Assembly (NCBI RefSeq): GCF_004135735.1
Contig: NZ_CP012670.1
Span: 10,239,501 to 10,303,500, forward strand
Reading direction: 5' to 3'
DNA from: Sorangium cellulosum
Lineage (GTDB): Bacteria; Myxococcota_A; Polyangia; Polyangiales; Polyangiaceae
Length of the DNA stretch: 64,000 bases
The position numbers and the translations under genes were made by a program. Of the stretch, positions 33,072-41,954 are shown piece by piece; position 1 is the stretch's first letter; each line of letters begins with the position of its first letter. The notes below the pieces were generated by a model. That model was not told where the DNA came from, did no database searches, and saw only the letters and a list, made by a program, of their open reading frames with translations.

Positions 33072-34124
33072 ATGAACACGAAGCTTCGTTCTTGTGTTAC
33101 CTTGCTCGCCCTGCTCGCGACAGCGGCGATGGGCGCTGCCGCTTGCTCGGATGACGACAGCGGCGGCACCACGTCGACGTCGACCAGCGGCACGGGCGGC
33201 GGCAACGGGGGTAACGACGGCGGCGGGGGTAACGGCGAGGGCGGCAACGGCGAAGGGGGCAGCGGCGAGGGCGGCAGCGGCGAAGGGGGCAGCGGCGAAG
33301 GGGGCAGCGGCGAAGGGGGCAGCGGCGAGGGCGGCAACGGCGGCGGTGCGTCGGCCTGCGCGGGGCTCTACTGCGACGATTTCGAGGCGTACACGGCCGC
33401 GGAGGCGCCCGGCGGCAAGTGGACGGTCTACACGGCCATGGACGGCTCCGCGGTCTCGGTCGACACGGGCAAGGCGTACAGCGGCACCAAGTCGGTCAAG
33501 GTGACCACGCCCCAGAGCTCGGGCGACGACAACTACAAGTCCGCGATGATCCAGTTCAAGGACGAGAGCGCCCTGCCCGTCGAGGGCAACGTCGTCCATG
33601 GCCGCATGATGTTCTTCCTCGAGTCCGCGCCTGAGACGGACGTGCACTGGACCATTGTCGACGGCGCGGGCGTCGTCCCGAACAGCGATTTCGAGGGGAT
33701 GCCCTACTCGGCCGTGTACCGTTACGGCGGTCAGCATCCGGTCGAGGGCGGCAGCCAGCTCATGGCGAACTACGACACTCCCGGCTACTGGAGCGACCCC
33801 CGGACCGCGCCGCAGACGGACTGCTGGCATCACGCCGAGGGCAAGGTGGTCCCGGTCGGCGAGTGGACGTGCGTCGAGTTCAGCTTCGACGGGCCGAAGA
33901 ACGAGATGCGCTTCTGGCTGAACGGTGCGGAGATCACCGAGCTGAAGATGTCCGGGACCGGCCAGGGCTGCGCCAACAGCGTGGAGGATTACGAGTGGAC
34001 CGCGCCGGAGTTCACCAGCCTCGGCTTCGGCTGGGAGTCTTACCAGGAGGACGCGCCCCGCACGATGTGGATCGATGACGTCGTGATCGGCACCGAGCCC
34101 ATCGGCTGCCCGACCCAGCAGTGA
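33072..34124 (+). CDS. lipoprotein with Gly-rich linker and concanavalin-like domain
   Basis: 350 residues. The lipoprotein signal ends AAAC (about residue 25); then comes a Gly/Ser/Glu linker made of about six 15-bp repeats (GGSGE units, 33231-33343). The main domain opens CAGLYCDDFEAYTAAEAPGG and runs through WTVYTAMDGSAVSVDTG, WHHAEGKVVPVGEWTCVEFS, EMRFWLNGAEITEL and MWIDDVVIGTEPIGC. This is the pattern of ConA-like beta-jellyroll domains related to Cip1/polysaccharide-lyase-like proteins of cellulolytic organisms. It is likely surface-exposed and binds or cleaves polysaccharide. GGAGG lies 5 bases before the ATG. Confidence 0.75.
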   Translation: MNTKLRSCVTLLALLATAAMGAAACSDDDSGGTTSTSTSGTGGGNGGNDGGGGNGEGGNGEGGSGEGGSGEGGSGEGGSGEGGSGEGGNGGGASACAGLYCDDFEAYTAAEAPGGKWTVYTAMDGSAVSVDTGKAYSGTKSVKVTTPQSSGDDNYKSAMIQFKDESALPVEGNVVHGRMMFFLESAPETDVHWTIVDGAGVVPNSDFEGMPYSAVYRYGGQHPVEGGSQLMANYDTPGYWSDPRTAPQTDCWHHAEGKVVPVGEWTCVEFSFDGPKNEMRFWLNGAEITELKMSGTGQGCANSVEDYEWTAPEFTSLGFGWESYQEDAPRTMWIDDVVIGTEPIGCPTQQ

Positions 34125-34462
34125 GCTCGCATCGTTGAGCTCGCCCGAGGCGCGGAGACAGCGACCGCGCCTCCTCCAACCTCGCGGCAGCCTCGGGATC
34201 GATGGCGCTCGCGCCCTCGGTCCCGATGGCGCGAGCGCCTCGTCCCGATGTGGCAGAATGCCTCAGGCCTCGCGCGGCGCCGCGGCTCGTCAGGGGTTTC
34301 CCCGATGGGAGCATCGGACATTGCACGAATCGACGGGTGTCCGGCCCGGGCGCGCGGGCGATTTACCTGCCGGAGGTCGAGCAGGCCTGTTGATCGCCCG
34401 CTGAGACCGCTCTAGGAGTGGGCGGAGGAACAACGGCTTCGCGCAACCTGGAGGTCCCTGTC
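34125..34462. other. intergenic region before sodC
   Basis: 338 bases. Holds the hairpin at 34204-34239 and, closer to sodC, an AT-richer patch (TTGCACGAATCGACGG near 34321; GATTTACCTGCC near 34360) that may be promoter sequence. No gene is supported. Confidence 0.45.
34204..34239. terminator. 12-bp perfect hairpin
   Basis: GGCGCTCGCGCC and its exact reverse complement GGCGCGAGCGCC are separated by 12 bases, 80 bases after the ConA-like gene. No T-run. Terminator is the likeliest role. Confidence 0.6.
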
Positions 34463-35104
34463 GTGATCAAGCTCAGTCATCCCCTTCCGCTGCTCGCTTC
34501 GTTCGCCCTGGTCGTCGCTGCCTGCGGCGGCGCGCCGGAGCCTGCGCCGCAGGTGCCGGTCGAGCCGGCGCAGCCTGCGCCCGAGACCCCGGTCGCGCCC
34601 ACGGGGGCGACGCCGGGACCCGAGGCCAGCGAGCAGGCGGACGGCGCGGCGTCGGCGGTGTCGGTCGTGGTGCCCATCGAGGCGCGGAGCAACTCGAAGC
34701 TCAGCGGCACCGCGACGTTCACCGAGGCGGAGGGCGGCGTGAAGGTGGCCATCCAGGTCTCGGGCGCTCCCCCCGGGAAGATCGCCGTGCACGTGCACGA
34801 GAAGGGCGACTGCAGCGCGCCGGACGCGACGAGCGCGGGCGCGCACTACAACCCCGAGAACCACCCGCATGGCCTCCCCAACGGCGGGGAGCGTCACCTC
34901 GGGGATCTCGGCAACATCGAGGTCAAGGCCGATGGGACCGGGACCCACGAGATCGTCGCCAACGGGGCGAACCTGAAGGAGGGCGCGCCGAACTCCTTCA
35001 TCGGCCGCGCCATCATCGTCCACGAGAAGCAGGACGACGGCAGCCAGCCGGCCGGCAACGCCGGAGGACGCATCGGCTGCGGGGTGATCGCGCAGGTCAA
35101 GTGA
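34463..35104 (+). CDS. sodC: Cu/Zn superoxide dismutase, lipoprotein
   Basis: 213 residues, GTG start with GGAGG at 8-base spacing. A signal with lipobox VAAC is followed by a Pro/Ala linker, then the SOD domain. Metal ligands: HVHEKGDC (Cu), GAHYNPENHPHG and HLGDLGNI (Zn and bridging), and RAIIVHEKQDDG (Cu). The Cys pair (GDC, GCGVI) and the active-site Arg in GGRIGCG are present. It converts superoxide to peroxide in the periplasm or at the cell surface. The chain is longer than usual because of the linker. It stands alone between hairpins at 34204 and 35119. Confidence 0.95.
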   Translation: MIKLSHPLPLLASFALVVAACGGAPEPAPQVPVEPAQPAPETPVAPTGATPGPEASEQADGAASAVSVVVPIEARSNSKLSGTATFTEAEGGVKVAIQVSGAPPGKIAVHVHEKGDCSAPDATSAGAHYNPENHPHGLPNGGERHLGDLGNIEVKADGTGTHEIVANGANLKEGAPNSFIGRAIIVHEKQDDGSQPAGNAGGRIGCGVIAQVK

Positions 35105-35118
35105 CGCCGACCGTGGTT

Positions 35119-35149
35119 GCGCGCTCGCGCTCCGATGGAGCGAGCGCGC
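35119..35149. terminator. imperfect hairpin after sodC
   Basis: GCGCGCTCGCGCTCC and GGAGCGAGCGCGC pair around a 3-base loop with a two-base bulge, starting 15 bases after the sodC stop and followed by TTCTGC. A weak terminator is plausible. Confidence 0.5.
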
Positions 35150-35266
35150 TTCTGCGCCCGCGCGGCGCGCCCATCGGCCCATGAACCGCCCCGGTCTCAC
35201 GAGAGAGCTCTTCCAGAACGCGCCGCGTTCGCGATAGCCTCCGGCCCCCTCCGCTCTCCGGGAGAC

Positions 35267-36484
35267 ATGGGCCTGATGGAAGCTGCTTCGAACGCATTGC
35301 TGGGTGAGTTCTTCGCCAGGTGTCCCGATCCGCTCTTCGTCGCCTCGGCCGACGGAGCGCTGCTCCGCGGGAGCGACGCATTGCGGCAAGTGGTGGGCGC
35401 CGCGGCCCTGGACGGCGCGCGGCTCCCGGAGCTCGCGCACCCGGACGATCGCGAGGCGCTCTCGGCGGCCTGGTCCAGGGTCCTCGGGGCGGACGCGCCC
35501 GTCTCGTTCGTCGTCCGGCTGCGCGACGCGGGCGGGGCCTACCAACGCATGGCGTGCAGCGCGCGGCGGTCATCGGACGGCGGCGCGGTCTTCGGCTCGC
35601 TCCGCGCCGCGCCCGAGGTCGTCCCCGAGCTCGCCGGAGAGGAGCAGAAGACGCTCCGGCTCAAGGCTCGCCTGCTGGACGAGATGGCCGAGCACATGGA
35701 TTCCATCGCGGTATGGTCGCTGGATGGGGAAGGGGTCTTCACCTATCATCGGGGGAGGGGGCTCGCGAAATCCGGGCTGAAGCCGGGGCAGTACCTCGGC
35801 AGCAGCGTGTTCGAGCTCCACGCGCGGGAGCCCGAGACCGCCGCCGAGATGCGGCGATTGTACGATGGCGAGGTGCGCCGCTTCCGCAGCGAATCCCACG
35901 GCGTCCACTGGGACAACTGGATCATCCCGCTCCGCGACCAGCCCGGCGAGCGCGCCCACGGCCTGCTCGGCGTGTCCGTCGATGTCTCGGAGTCCAGGCT
36001 CGTCGAGAACGAGCTGCGCATCCAGCTCGACCAGATCGCGGCGCAGCAGAAGGTGATCCGCGACCTGTCGACGCCGATCATCGAGGTCTGGGACGGCGTG
36101 CTCACGCTCCCGATGGTGGGCACGGTCGACAGCGTGCGCACGGCCGAGGTGATGGACAGCCTGCTGTCGCAGATCGTGGAGAAGCGGGCGAGCTTCGCGA
36201 TCCTCGACCTCACCGGGGTCGAGGTCGTCGACACCAAGGTGGCGAGCCACCTGATCGAGCTGATCACGGCGATCCGGCTGCTCGGCGCGGACGGGATCGT
36301 CGCCGGGATCAAGCCGACCGTCGCCCAGACGATGGTGGCGCTCGGGCTCGATCTCTCGCAGCTCAACACGCAGCGCAACCTCCGCGCCGCGCTCAACTAC
36401 GCCATCCGGAGCATGAGCCGCGCGAAGGGCGCCTCGCCCGACGCGCCCTCGGCCCCGCGCCCGTCGCCCAACGAGCGCGCCTAG
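35267..36484 (+). CDS. RsbR-like PAS-PAS-STAS stress regulator, copy 1
   Basis: 405 residues. Two PAS-like domains (about 10-115: FFARCPDPLFVASADGALL; about 130-245: HMDSIAVWSLDGEG to GLLGVSVDVSESR) are followed by a short coiled coil and a STAS domain (IIEVWDGVLTLPMVGTVDS, ILDLTGVEVVDTKVASHLIE, GLDLSQLNTQRNLRAAL). The STAS sequence is of the RsbR type and keeps the two Thr regions phosphorylated in stressosome RsbR (LTGVEVVDT and KPTVAQT). It should be a sensory subunit of a stressosome-like complex, but rsbS/rsbT are not in the window. ATG 35276 is an alternative start. A paralogue follows at 36861. Confidence 0.9.
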   Translation: MGLMEAASNALLGEFFARCPDPLFVASADGALLRGSDALRQVVGAAALDGARLPELAHPDDREALSAAWSRVLGADAPVSFVVRLRDAGGAYQRMACSARRSSDGGAVFGSLRAAPEVVPELAGEEQKTLRLKARLLDEMAEHMDSIAVWSLDGEGVFTYHRGRGLAKSGLKPGQYLGSSVFELHAREPETAAEMRRLYDGEVRRFRSESHGVHWDNWIIPLRDQPGERAHGLLGVSVDVSESRLVENELRIQLDQIAAQQKVIRDLSTPIIEVWDGVLTLPMVGTVDSVRTAEVMDSLLSQIVEKRASFAILDLTGVEVVDTKVASHLIELITAIRLLGADGIVAGIKPTVAQTMVALGLDLSQLNTQRNLRAALNYAIRSMSRAKGASPDAPSAPRPSPNERA

Positions 36485-36570
36485 CGCTGCTGCGGGGAGT
36501 TGCCCCGGATCAGCAGAAGAACCGCCATGGCCGGTTCGCCGCCCGGCCCGACCTCCCGCAGCAGCGCTAG
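36481..36570. terminator. 16-bp perfect inverted repeat after PAS-STAS copy 1
   Basis: CTAGCGCTGCTGCGGG (36481-36496, overlapping the stop codon) is the exact reverse complement of 36555-36570. The 58-base loop contains a second small hairpin, GAACCG around CCATGG to CGGTTC. The rest of the 376-base gap to copy 2 shows no gene; part of it (from about 36790) resembles the leader of copy 1. Confidence 0.75.
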
Positions 36571-36860
36571 CGCTCCGCGCGACATACGCCTTCGCCACCT
36601 CCGCCTCGATCCGACTCGCATGAGCTCGAGCGGCAGCTCGGCCGCGCGGATCCCGTCACCCGCCGTGCGAGCTCATCCATGCCTGTGCGCAGCCCGAATC
36701 ACCACATCGCCTCGTGGTGGGCAGCGTCGCCAAGCTGGCATACGAGGTCGCGCTGCGCTCGCGCCGCGCAGCCTCCCGCGGCCTCATGAACGTCTCGGCC
36801 GCAGGAGAATCCTTCCGAAACATGCCGCGTTCGCGGTACCCTTTCCCTTCTCCGCTCTCG

Positions 36861-38057
36861 ATGGATGTGAGGCTGATGAACGCTGCTTCGAACGTGTTGC
36901 TGGATGAGTTCTTCACCCGATCTCCCGATCTGCTCTTCGTCGCCTCGGCCGACGGAGCGCTGCTCCGCGGGAGCGACGTGGCGCGGCAGGCGCTGGGCGC
37001 CGCAGCCCTCGGCGGCGCGCGGCTCCCGGAGCTCGCGCACCCGGACGATCGCGAGGCGCTCTCGGCGGCGTGGTCCAGGGTCCTCGGGGCGGACGCGCCC
37101 GTCTCGTTCAGCGTCCGGCTGCGCGACGCGGGCGGGGCCTACCAGCGCATGACGTGCAGCGCGCGGCGGTCGTCGGACGGCGGCGCGGTCTTCGGCTCGC
37201 TCCGGGCCGCGCCCGAGGACGCCGGGGAGGATCCGAAGACGCTCCGGCTCAAGGCGCGCCTCCTGGACGGCATCGCCGGGCACATGGATCGCATGGAGTT
37301 CTGGGCGATCGATCGCGCGGGGCTCTGCCACTATCACGCGGGCAAGGCGCTGGAGAAGAGCGGACAGAGGACCGGGCCATACGTCGGGCAGAACGTGCTC
37401 GACCTCCATTCGCGCAACGACGACGTGCGCCAGCAGTGGTTCGACGGCGCGGTACACCGCTTCTCCTCCCAGGAGCGCGGCATCGACTGGGACCACTGGA
37501 TCATCCCGCTCCGGGACGAGCGCGGCGAGGGCGTGGACGGCGTCCTCGGCGTGTCGCTCGACGTCACCGACTCCAGGCGCGTCGAGAACGAGCTGCGCAT
37601 CCAGCTCGACCAGATCGCGGCGCAGCAGAAGGTGATCCGCGACCTGTCGACGCCGATCATCGAGGTCTGGGACGGCGTGCTCACGCTCCCGATGGTGGGC
37701 ACGGTCGACAGCGTGCGCACGGCCGAGGTGATGGATAGCCTGCTGTCGCAGATCGTGGAGAAGCGGGCGAGCTTCGCGATCCTCGACCTCACCGGGGTCG
37801 AGGTCGTCGACACCAAGGTGGCGAGCCACCTGATCGAGCTGATCACGGCGATCCGGCTGCTCGGCGCGGACGGGATCGTCGCCGGGATCAAGCCGACCGT
37901 CGCCCAGACGATGGTGGCGCTCGGGCTCGATCTCTCGCAGCTCAACACGCAGCGCAACCTCCGCGCCGCGCTCAACTACGCCATCCGGAGCATGAGCCGC
38001 GCGAAGGGCGCCTCGCCCGACGCGCCCTCGGCCCCGCGCCCCTCGCCGAAGCCCTGA
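36861..38057 (+). CDS. RsbR-like PAS-PAS-STAS stress regulator, copy 2
   Basis: 398 residues with the same layout as its upstream neighbour. The first PAS domain is highly similar (FVASADGALLRGSD, ELAHPDDREALSAAWSRVLG). The second PAS domain differs in about half its residues (HMDRMEFWAIDRAGLCHYHA). From VENELRIQLDQI onward, 462 bases are identical by eye to copy 1 apart from one C/T change (37736). The two therefore probably report different signals into the same STAS interaction surface. It converges on vgrG 30 bases away, with a GC hairpin-like stretch between. Confidence 0.9.
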   Translation: MDVRLMNAASNVLLDEFFTRSPDLLFVASADGALLRGSDVARQALGAAALGGARLPELAHPDDREALSAAWSRVLGADAPVSFSVRLRDAGGAYQRMTCSARRSSDGGAVFGSLRAAPEDAGEDPKTLRLKARLLDGIAGHMDRMEFWAIDRAGLCHYHAGKALEKSGQRTGPYVGQNVLDLHSRNDDVRQQWFDGAVHRFSSQERGIDWDHWIIPLRDERGEGVDGVLGVSLDVTDSRRVENELRIQLDQIAAQQKVIRDLSTPIIEVWDGVLTLPMVGTVDSVRTAEVMDSLLSQIVEKRASFAILDLTGVEVVDTKVASHLIELITAIRLLGADGIVAGIKPTVAQTMVALGLDLSQLNTQRNLRAALNYAIRSMSRAKGASPDAPSAPRPSPKP

Positions 38058-38087
38058 GCGGCGCCGGCGGGGGGCCGCCGCCGCGCA

Positions 38088-39542
38088 TCACTCGTCCACG
38101 AGATCGAAGACGATTCCCCCCTGCGTCTTGATCCGGTGGGTCGACCGGTTCGCGTTGTTGACCGGCGAGGGGGTCAGCGGGTTGGGCGCGGCCCCGACGA
38201 TGACCGGCCGGTCGGGGTCGCCGTTCACGAAGGCGATGAGCACCTCGGTCCCTGGCTTGAGCGGGAAATGCGTGCCGTAATTCGCCCCGGCGTGGTTCTG
38301 GAGCATGCGCACCGGCCGGGACGGCGCGCCGCCCCCCGCCGCCGCCGCCGTGTCGAAGAGGAACCGGACCATGTACCTGCCCTGGTCGTCGATCTGCGCG
38401 TCCTTGCCCCCGCCGCCCGGCCCCGCGTCCACGATGCCCGTGACGACGCCGGTGATCCGGGGCGTCGGCGTGGCGCGCGGCGGCCGGTACGTCCTCCGCG
38501 CCGGGATCGCCCGGAACGCGTTGACGTAGCGCTGCGGCTCCCCGGTCCCCATGCTGCCGGAGGCCTGGGTCACGTGGTGCTCCACCTCCACGAAGAGCAG
38601 CTCGAGCGGCTCGAGGTCGGGGTGCCCCTCCAGCGTGGAGCGCGCGCCCGCGCCGAGCGCGCACACCGAGCTCCTGCCCGCGTAGACGAGCTGCGTCGCC
38701 TGCCGCTCCTCGGCGCGGATCTGCGCGAGCGCCTTGCCCTCCGCCGGCGTCTTGTAATGGCCGCCGTACTCGATCACGCCCCCCGCGAACCCGTCCGAAA
38801 GGACGTGCTCCGACGTCAGATCGAGCATCGGCTGCCGGTAGTTGTAGTCCCGGGCCACGAAGACGCTCGGGATGAGCCGTGATGTCGCCTCGATCTCGAA
38901 GACGTCCCGGGTCTCTCCCCGCTCGCGGAACTGGACGGACGCCGCCCCCGGCGCGGGCGAGAAGCCGCCGGCGTCGTCGGCGAAGACCATCGTGTCCTTC
39001 CCGTCCTGGTGCTCGAAGAAGAAGCTGATTCCGTGGTGCTCTGCCAGGCGGCAGATGAAGGCGAAATCGGTCTCCTGGTACTGCACCACGAACTCCCGCG
39101 TCGGGTAGCTGCCCATGAGCCGGAGCTCCACGTCGCCCCCGCTCAGGCCCACGAGCTCGAGCTTTTGCTTGATGAGATCGGGCGCGGTCACGTTCATCGA
39201 GATCTCCGTGGTCTCGACGAGCGTCAGCCGGAAGGCGCGCGGGACGATCCGCAGCCGGTACGCCCGGTGCTCCAGCGAGCTGGCGAGCATGTCGCGCACC
39301 TCGGCCACCATCCCGTGGATGCGCCGGAGCTCCACGCCGTCCTGCTCGAGCGCGATCGCGACGCTCTCGCCCGTCAGCGCCTGGCCGTCGACCGCGGCCT
39401 CCCGCGGGCAGCTGATGTCGACGTCGAACGAGAAGAGCTGCGAGATCGCCTCGCGGCCCGTCAGCTTGTGGACCTGGAGCAGATCGGGCGGGAAGGCGGA
39501 GAGCTCGAGGCGGATGTCGAGCGAATCGGATCGGGATGTCAT
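38088..39542 (-). CDS. vgrG: VgrG-type spike protein without beta-helix
   Basis: 484 residues. The gp27-like part (LELSAFPPDLLQVHKLTG, FDVDISCP, YPTREFVVQYQETDFAFICR, LAEHHGISFFFEH) and the gp5-like OB fold (YMVRFLFDT, PVRMLQNHAGANYGTHFPLKPGTEVLIAFVNGDPDRPVI, shown here as separate motifs: HAGANYGTHFPL, KPGTEVLIAFVNGDPDRP) are complete. It then stops at IKTQGGIVFDLVDE, where ordinary VgrGs begin the triple-stranded needle. So it is a short form, in length closer to the spike proteins of extracellular contractile systems. GGAG lies 8 bases before the ATG. The DUF2169 gene directly upstream is a typical VgrG neighbour; no sheath, tube or effector gene is adjacent. Confidence 0.88.
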   Translation of the reverse strand: MTSRSDSLDIRLELSAFPPDLLQVHKLTGREAISQLFSFDVDISCPREAAVDGQALTGESVAIALEQDGVELRRIHGMVAEVRDMLASSLEHRAYRLRIVPRAFRLTLVETTEISMNVTAPDLIKQKLELVGLSGGDVELRLMGSYPTREFVVQYQETDFAFICRLAEHHGISFFFEHQDGKDTMVFADDAGGFSPAPGAASVQFRERGETRDVFEIEATSRLIPSVFVARDYNYRQPMLDLTSEHVLSDGFAGGVIEYGGHYKTPAEGKALAQIRAEERQATQLVYAGRSSVCALGAGARSTLEGHPDLEPLELLFVEVEHHVTQASGSMGTGEPQRYVNAFRAIPARRTYRPPRATPTPRITGVVTGIVDAGPGGGGKDAQIDDQGRYMVRFLFDTAAAAGGGAPSRPVRMLQNHAGANYGTHFPLKPGTEVLIAFVNGDPDRPVIVGAAPNPLTPSPVNNANRSTHRIKTQGGIVFDLVDE

Positions 39543-39634
39543 CGTCGCAGCTCCATCAGGGGGCCGTGGGAGAGGGGCAGTTGCCGCTCGGCGCCTCCCC
39601 CGGGCGCCCCTCGCGTTCGCCCGGGTGCGGCGAG

Positions 39635-41374
39635 CTACCGTTTGCGATCGAACCGTTCGTAAAGGCTCCTTCTCAGCGCGGGGGACGGGGTGGGCAGGGC
39701 CGGACGCTCCGGCGCAGGAGGCGGCCGGGGCGGGGGAGGCGCCGCGCTCGGCGCGTCGGGCTCCGGGGAGCGCGCCGGCGAGGCGCTGAGCACGGCCCTT
39801 TGCGGCGGCTCCGGCGCAGGAGACGGCGAAGACAGCGGAGGCGGCTCCGGAGCGCTCGGCGGGGCCTCCGCGCCGTCCGCGGGCTCGGGCGTGAGCGCGA
39901 GCGTGCCCGAATCCCGCCGCTCCTCCGCCGCGCCCGGCTCCCGCGCGCCCGCCGACGGGAGCGGCCCTGCTTCGCCCGGGGACGCCGGCTGAAAGGGCAG
40001 CGGCGGCCGGTCCGCCGCCCGGCCGTCCTGCTCGGGGAGCAGCGCCAGCGTGGCCGAGGGGCGCCATCCGGGCGCCGCCTCCTCGTCCGGGGGCAAGGCG
40101 ATCGTCCCCGTGTCCTGCTGCGGTCCGTGCGCACCCGGGCCCGCGGCCGCGGCGCCGCGATCGACGAGGGCGATCCCGGGTCGAAACGGGGTCACGGCCG
40201 CCGCCAGGGCGAACGCCGCCGTCGCCGCGCCGTCGGCCGGGAGGCTCACCGTGCCTGCCGCGGCGGCCGGAGCCGCCTGGGTCGCGCTCAGGGCGTCCAC
40301 GGCCCGCGCTGCGCCGGCGACCATCTCCGCCCGCCCGGGCTCGGGGGCCCCGGCGCCCTGCCCGGGCTCGGGGGCCCCGGCGCCCCGCTCCTGAGGCCTC
40401 TCGGGCCAGTCGAGCGGCGCGTCCGCGGTCTCGACCCCCGCCACGACGAACACCGCCGCGAGCGCGGCCTCGTCGGGGACGGGGAAGCTGCCGCGGAAGA
40501 CCAGGGTGCACCGCTGCTCGTCGCCGTCGATGCGCAGGGTGTCCGCGTTCAGGTCGAGCGGCTGCCCCTCGCTCACGCCGGCGCTCGAGAGGCCGTGGAT
40601 GCGCGCCCGGCCGCGCGCCTCGGGCAGCCGCGTCCTCAGGCGGGGCAGCGTGGGGTGGAGCCCGTGGAGCTCGATCCACTCGTCGCCGCGGAGGTAGCGC
40701 ATCCGCTGATCGGGGGGCGCCGCCTGGAAATAGGCCCACTCGAAGGCGTCGGGGATCTCGGCGATGGGGGCGTCGAGCGCCTTGCGCGGGGTCGACCCGA
40801 GCAGCCGCCTGCGCGCGGGCCAGGCGCGCGCGATCGGGCCGAAGCCCGCCGGGCGCGCCGGCTCACGGGGATCGAGGACGTTCGCCTCGACCTCGGCGGG
40901 GTCGCCCGTCGCCGGCACGCCGAGGAAATTCTCCTGGTCGTTCTCCCCGCGGACGGCCCGCTCGTACACGATCGGCATCCGCTGGAACCCCGCCCTGTCC
41001 TGCACGACGAGCTCCTTCTCCAGGAGGGGCCCCCCCTCATCGGAGATCGCGAGTCGCACAGGCAACGACTGCACGGGTGTTCCCGGCGCCGGCGCGTGGG
41101 CGTGGCCTGTGAAGAGCACGTCGGCGCGCTCCAGGTGCGGCGCGAGATCGCTCGTGAGCCGGACGCTCCGACCGGGGTTGCCGCCGTGGTGCACCTCGCC
41201 GCGGAGGACCTTCTGCGGTTCGACCCTCGGCATCACCGCGTCGGCGGCGAAGGCGAAGGTCGCCTTGACGATCACGGTCACACGGAGCTGGTCCCGGCTG
41301 CGCCACGCGACCGCGGTGGCCGCAGCGCCGTTCAAAGGCAGGACCCTGTCGGGCGCGATCGCCGTGGTCGCCAT
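39635..41374 (-). CDS. DUF2169 domain protein, VgrG-associated
   Basis: 579 residues. The first ~300 residues match the DUF2169 pattern seen beside type VI secretion spikes: VAWRSRDQLRVTVIVKATFA, VHHGGNPGRSVRLTSDLAPH, ADVLFTGHAHAPAPGTPVQS, FQRMPIVYERAVRGENDQEN, FGPIARAWPARRRLLG. The rest is Ala/Pro-rich low complexity with short TIALPPDEEA/TLALTPEPA-like repeats. DUF2169 proteins are thought to act as adaptors that load effectors on VgrG. It precedes vgrG by 92 bases on the same strand, so the two probably form an operon. Confidence 0.8.
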   Translation of the reverse strand: MATTAIAPDRVLPLNGAAATAVAWRSRDQLRVTVIVKATFAFAADAVMPRVEPQKVLRGEVHHGGNPGRSVRLTSDLAPHLERADVLFTGHAHAPAPGTPVQSLPVRLAISDEGGPLLEKELVVQDRAGFQRMPIVYERAVRGENDQENFLGVPATGDPAEVEANVLDPREPARPAGFGPIARAWPARRRLLGSTPRKALDAPIAEIPDAFEWAYFQAAPPDQRMRYLRGDEWIELHGLHPTLPRLRTRLPEARGRARIHGLSSAGVSEGQPLDLNADTLRIDGDEQRCTLVFRGSFPVPDEAALAAVFVVAGVETADAPLDWPERPQERGAGAPEPGQGAGAPEPGRAEMVAGAARAVDALSATQAAPAAAAGTVSLPADGAATAAFALAAAVTPFRPGIALVDRGAAAAGPGAHGPQQDTGTIALPPDEEAAPGWRPSATLALLPEQDGRAADRPPLPFQPASPGEAGPLPSAGAREPGAAEERRDSGTLALTPEPADGAEAPPSAPEPPPLSSPSPAPEPPQRAVLSASPARSPEPDAPSAAPPPPRPPPAPERPALPTPSPALRRSLYERFDRKR

Positions 41375-41492
41375 GGCGTCGGGTTATAGCACGGCCGCAG
41401 TCGTCGCCGATCTCGCGTCGGGAGATCTCACGCCGGGAGACGCAGAGCATGCCACTTGCAGCCGGCCTGCGACCATGCCACCCACGGCGGCC

Positions 41493-41834
41493 ATGAAGCT
41501 GGCTGGAACCGTTCGTGCGCTGGTGGCCGGGCTCGTGGTCCTCGTCGGGAGTGCCTCGCTCGGCTGCGACACGGTGGCGACGCTCGTCGCACCTGCAGTC
41601 CCGGTGGCCATCGAGAAGGCGACCGCGCCTGACGTCAGCGCGCCCGAGGATCCGGCCGCCGCCGTGCCCGATCCTCCCGAGAACCGGAACTGCTGCTTCC
41701 GGAGCGGCGAGGGCGCCGCGAAGGTCTGCGAGAGCGAGGAGCGCTGCTGTACGGGCAAGTACGACCGCAGCGCGTGCGAGGATGCGGGCGGGCTCTGGTT
41801 CAACAGCGCCGACGGCTGCGCCGGCGCCTGCTGA
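41493..41834 (+). CDS. small cysteine-rich lipoprotein
   Basis: 113 residues: signal MKLAGTVRALVAGLVVLVGS with lipobox SLGC, a Pro/Ala linker, then a compact Cys-rich domain (NRNCCFRSGEGAAKVCESEE, RCCTGKYDRSACEDAGG, GCAGAC) with nine Cys likely paired in disulfides. ATG 41475 is an alternative start and neither has a strong ribosome site. Divergent from the DUF2169-vgrG operon. No family recognised. Confidence 0.65.
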   Translation: MKLAGTVRALVAGLVVLVGSASLGCDTVATLVAPAVPVAIEKATAPDVSAPEDPAAAVPDPPENRNCCFRSGEGAAKVCESEERCCTGKYDRSACEDAGGLWFNSADGCAGAC

Positions 41835-41954
41835 GTCGAGCGCAGCGGGCGAGCTCGAGATCGGCCGACGCCCTGCTCCAGCTCGTCGGTCGGACTTCGG
41901 GCCGTTGCTCGCCGTCGGTGGTCCCGCTGCGGCGCGTCGAGCGGGCTCGGGTCG

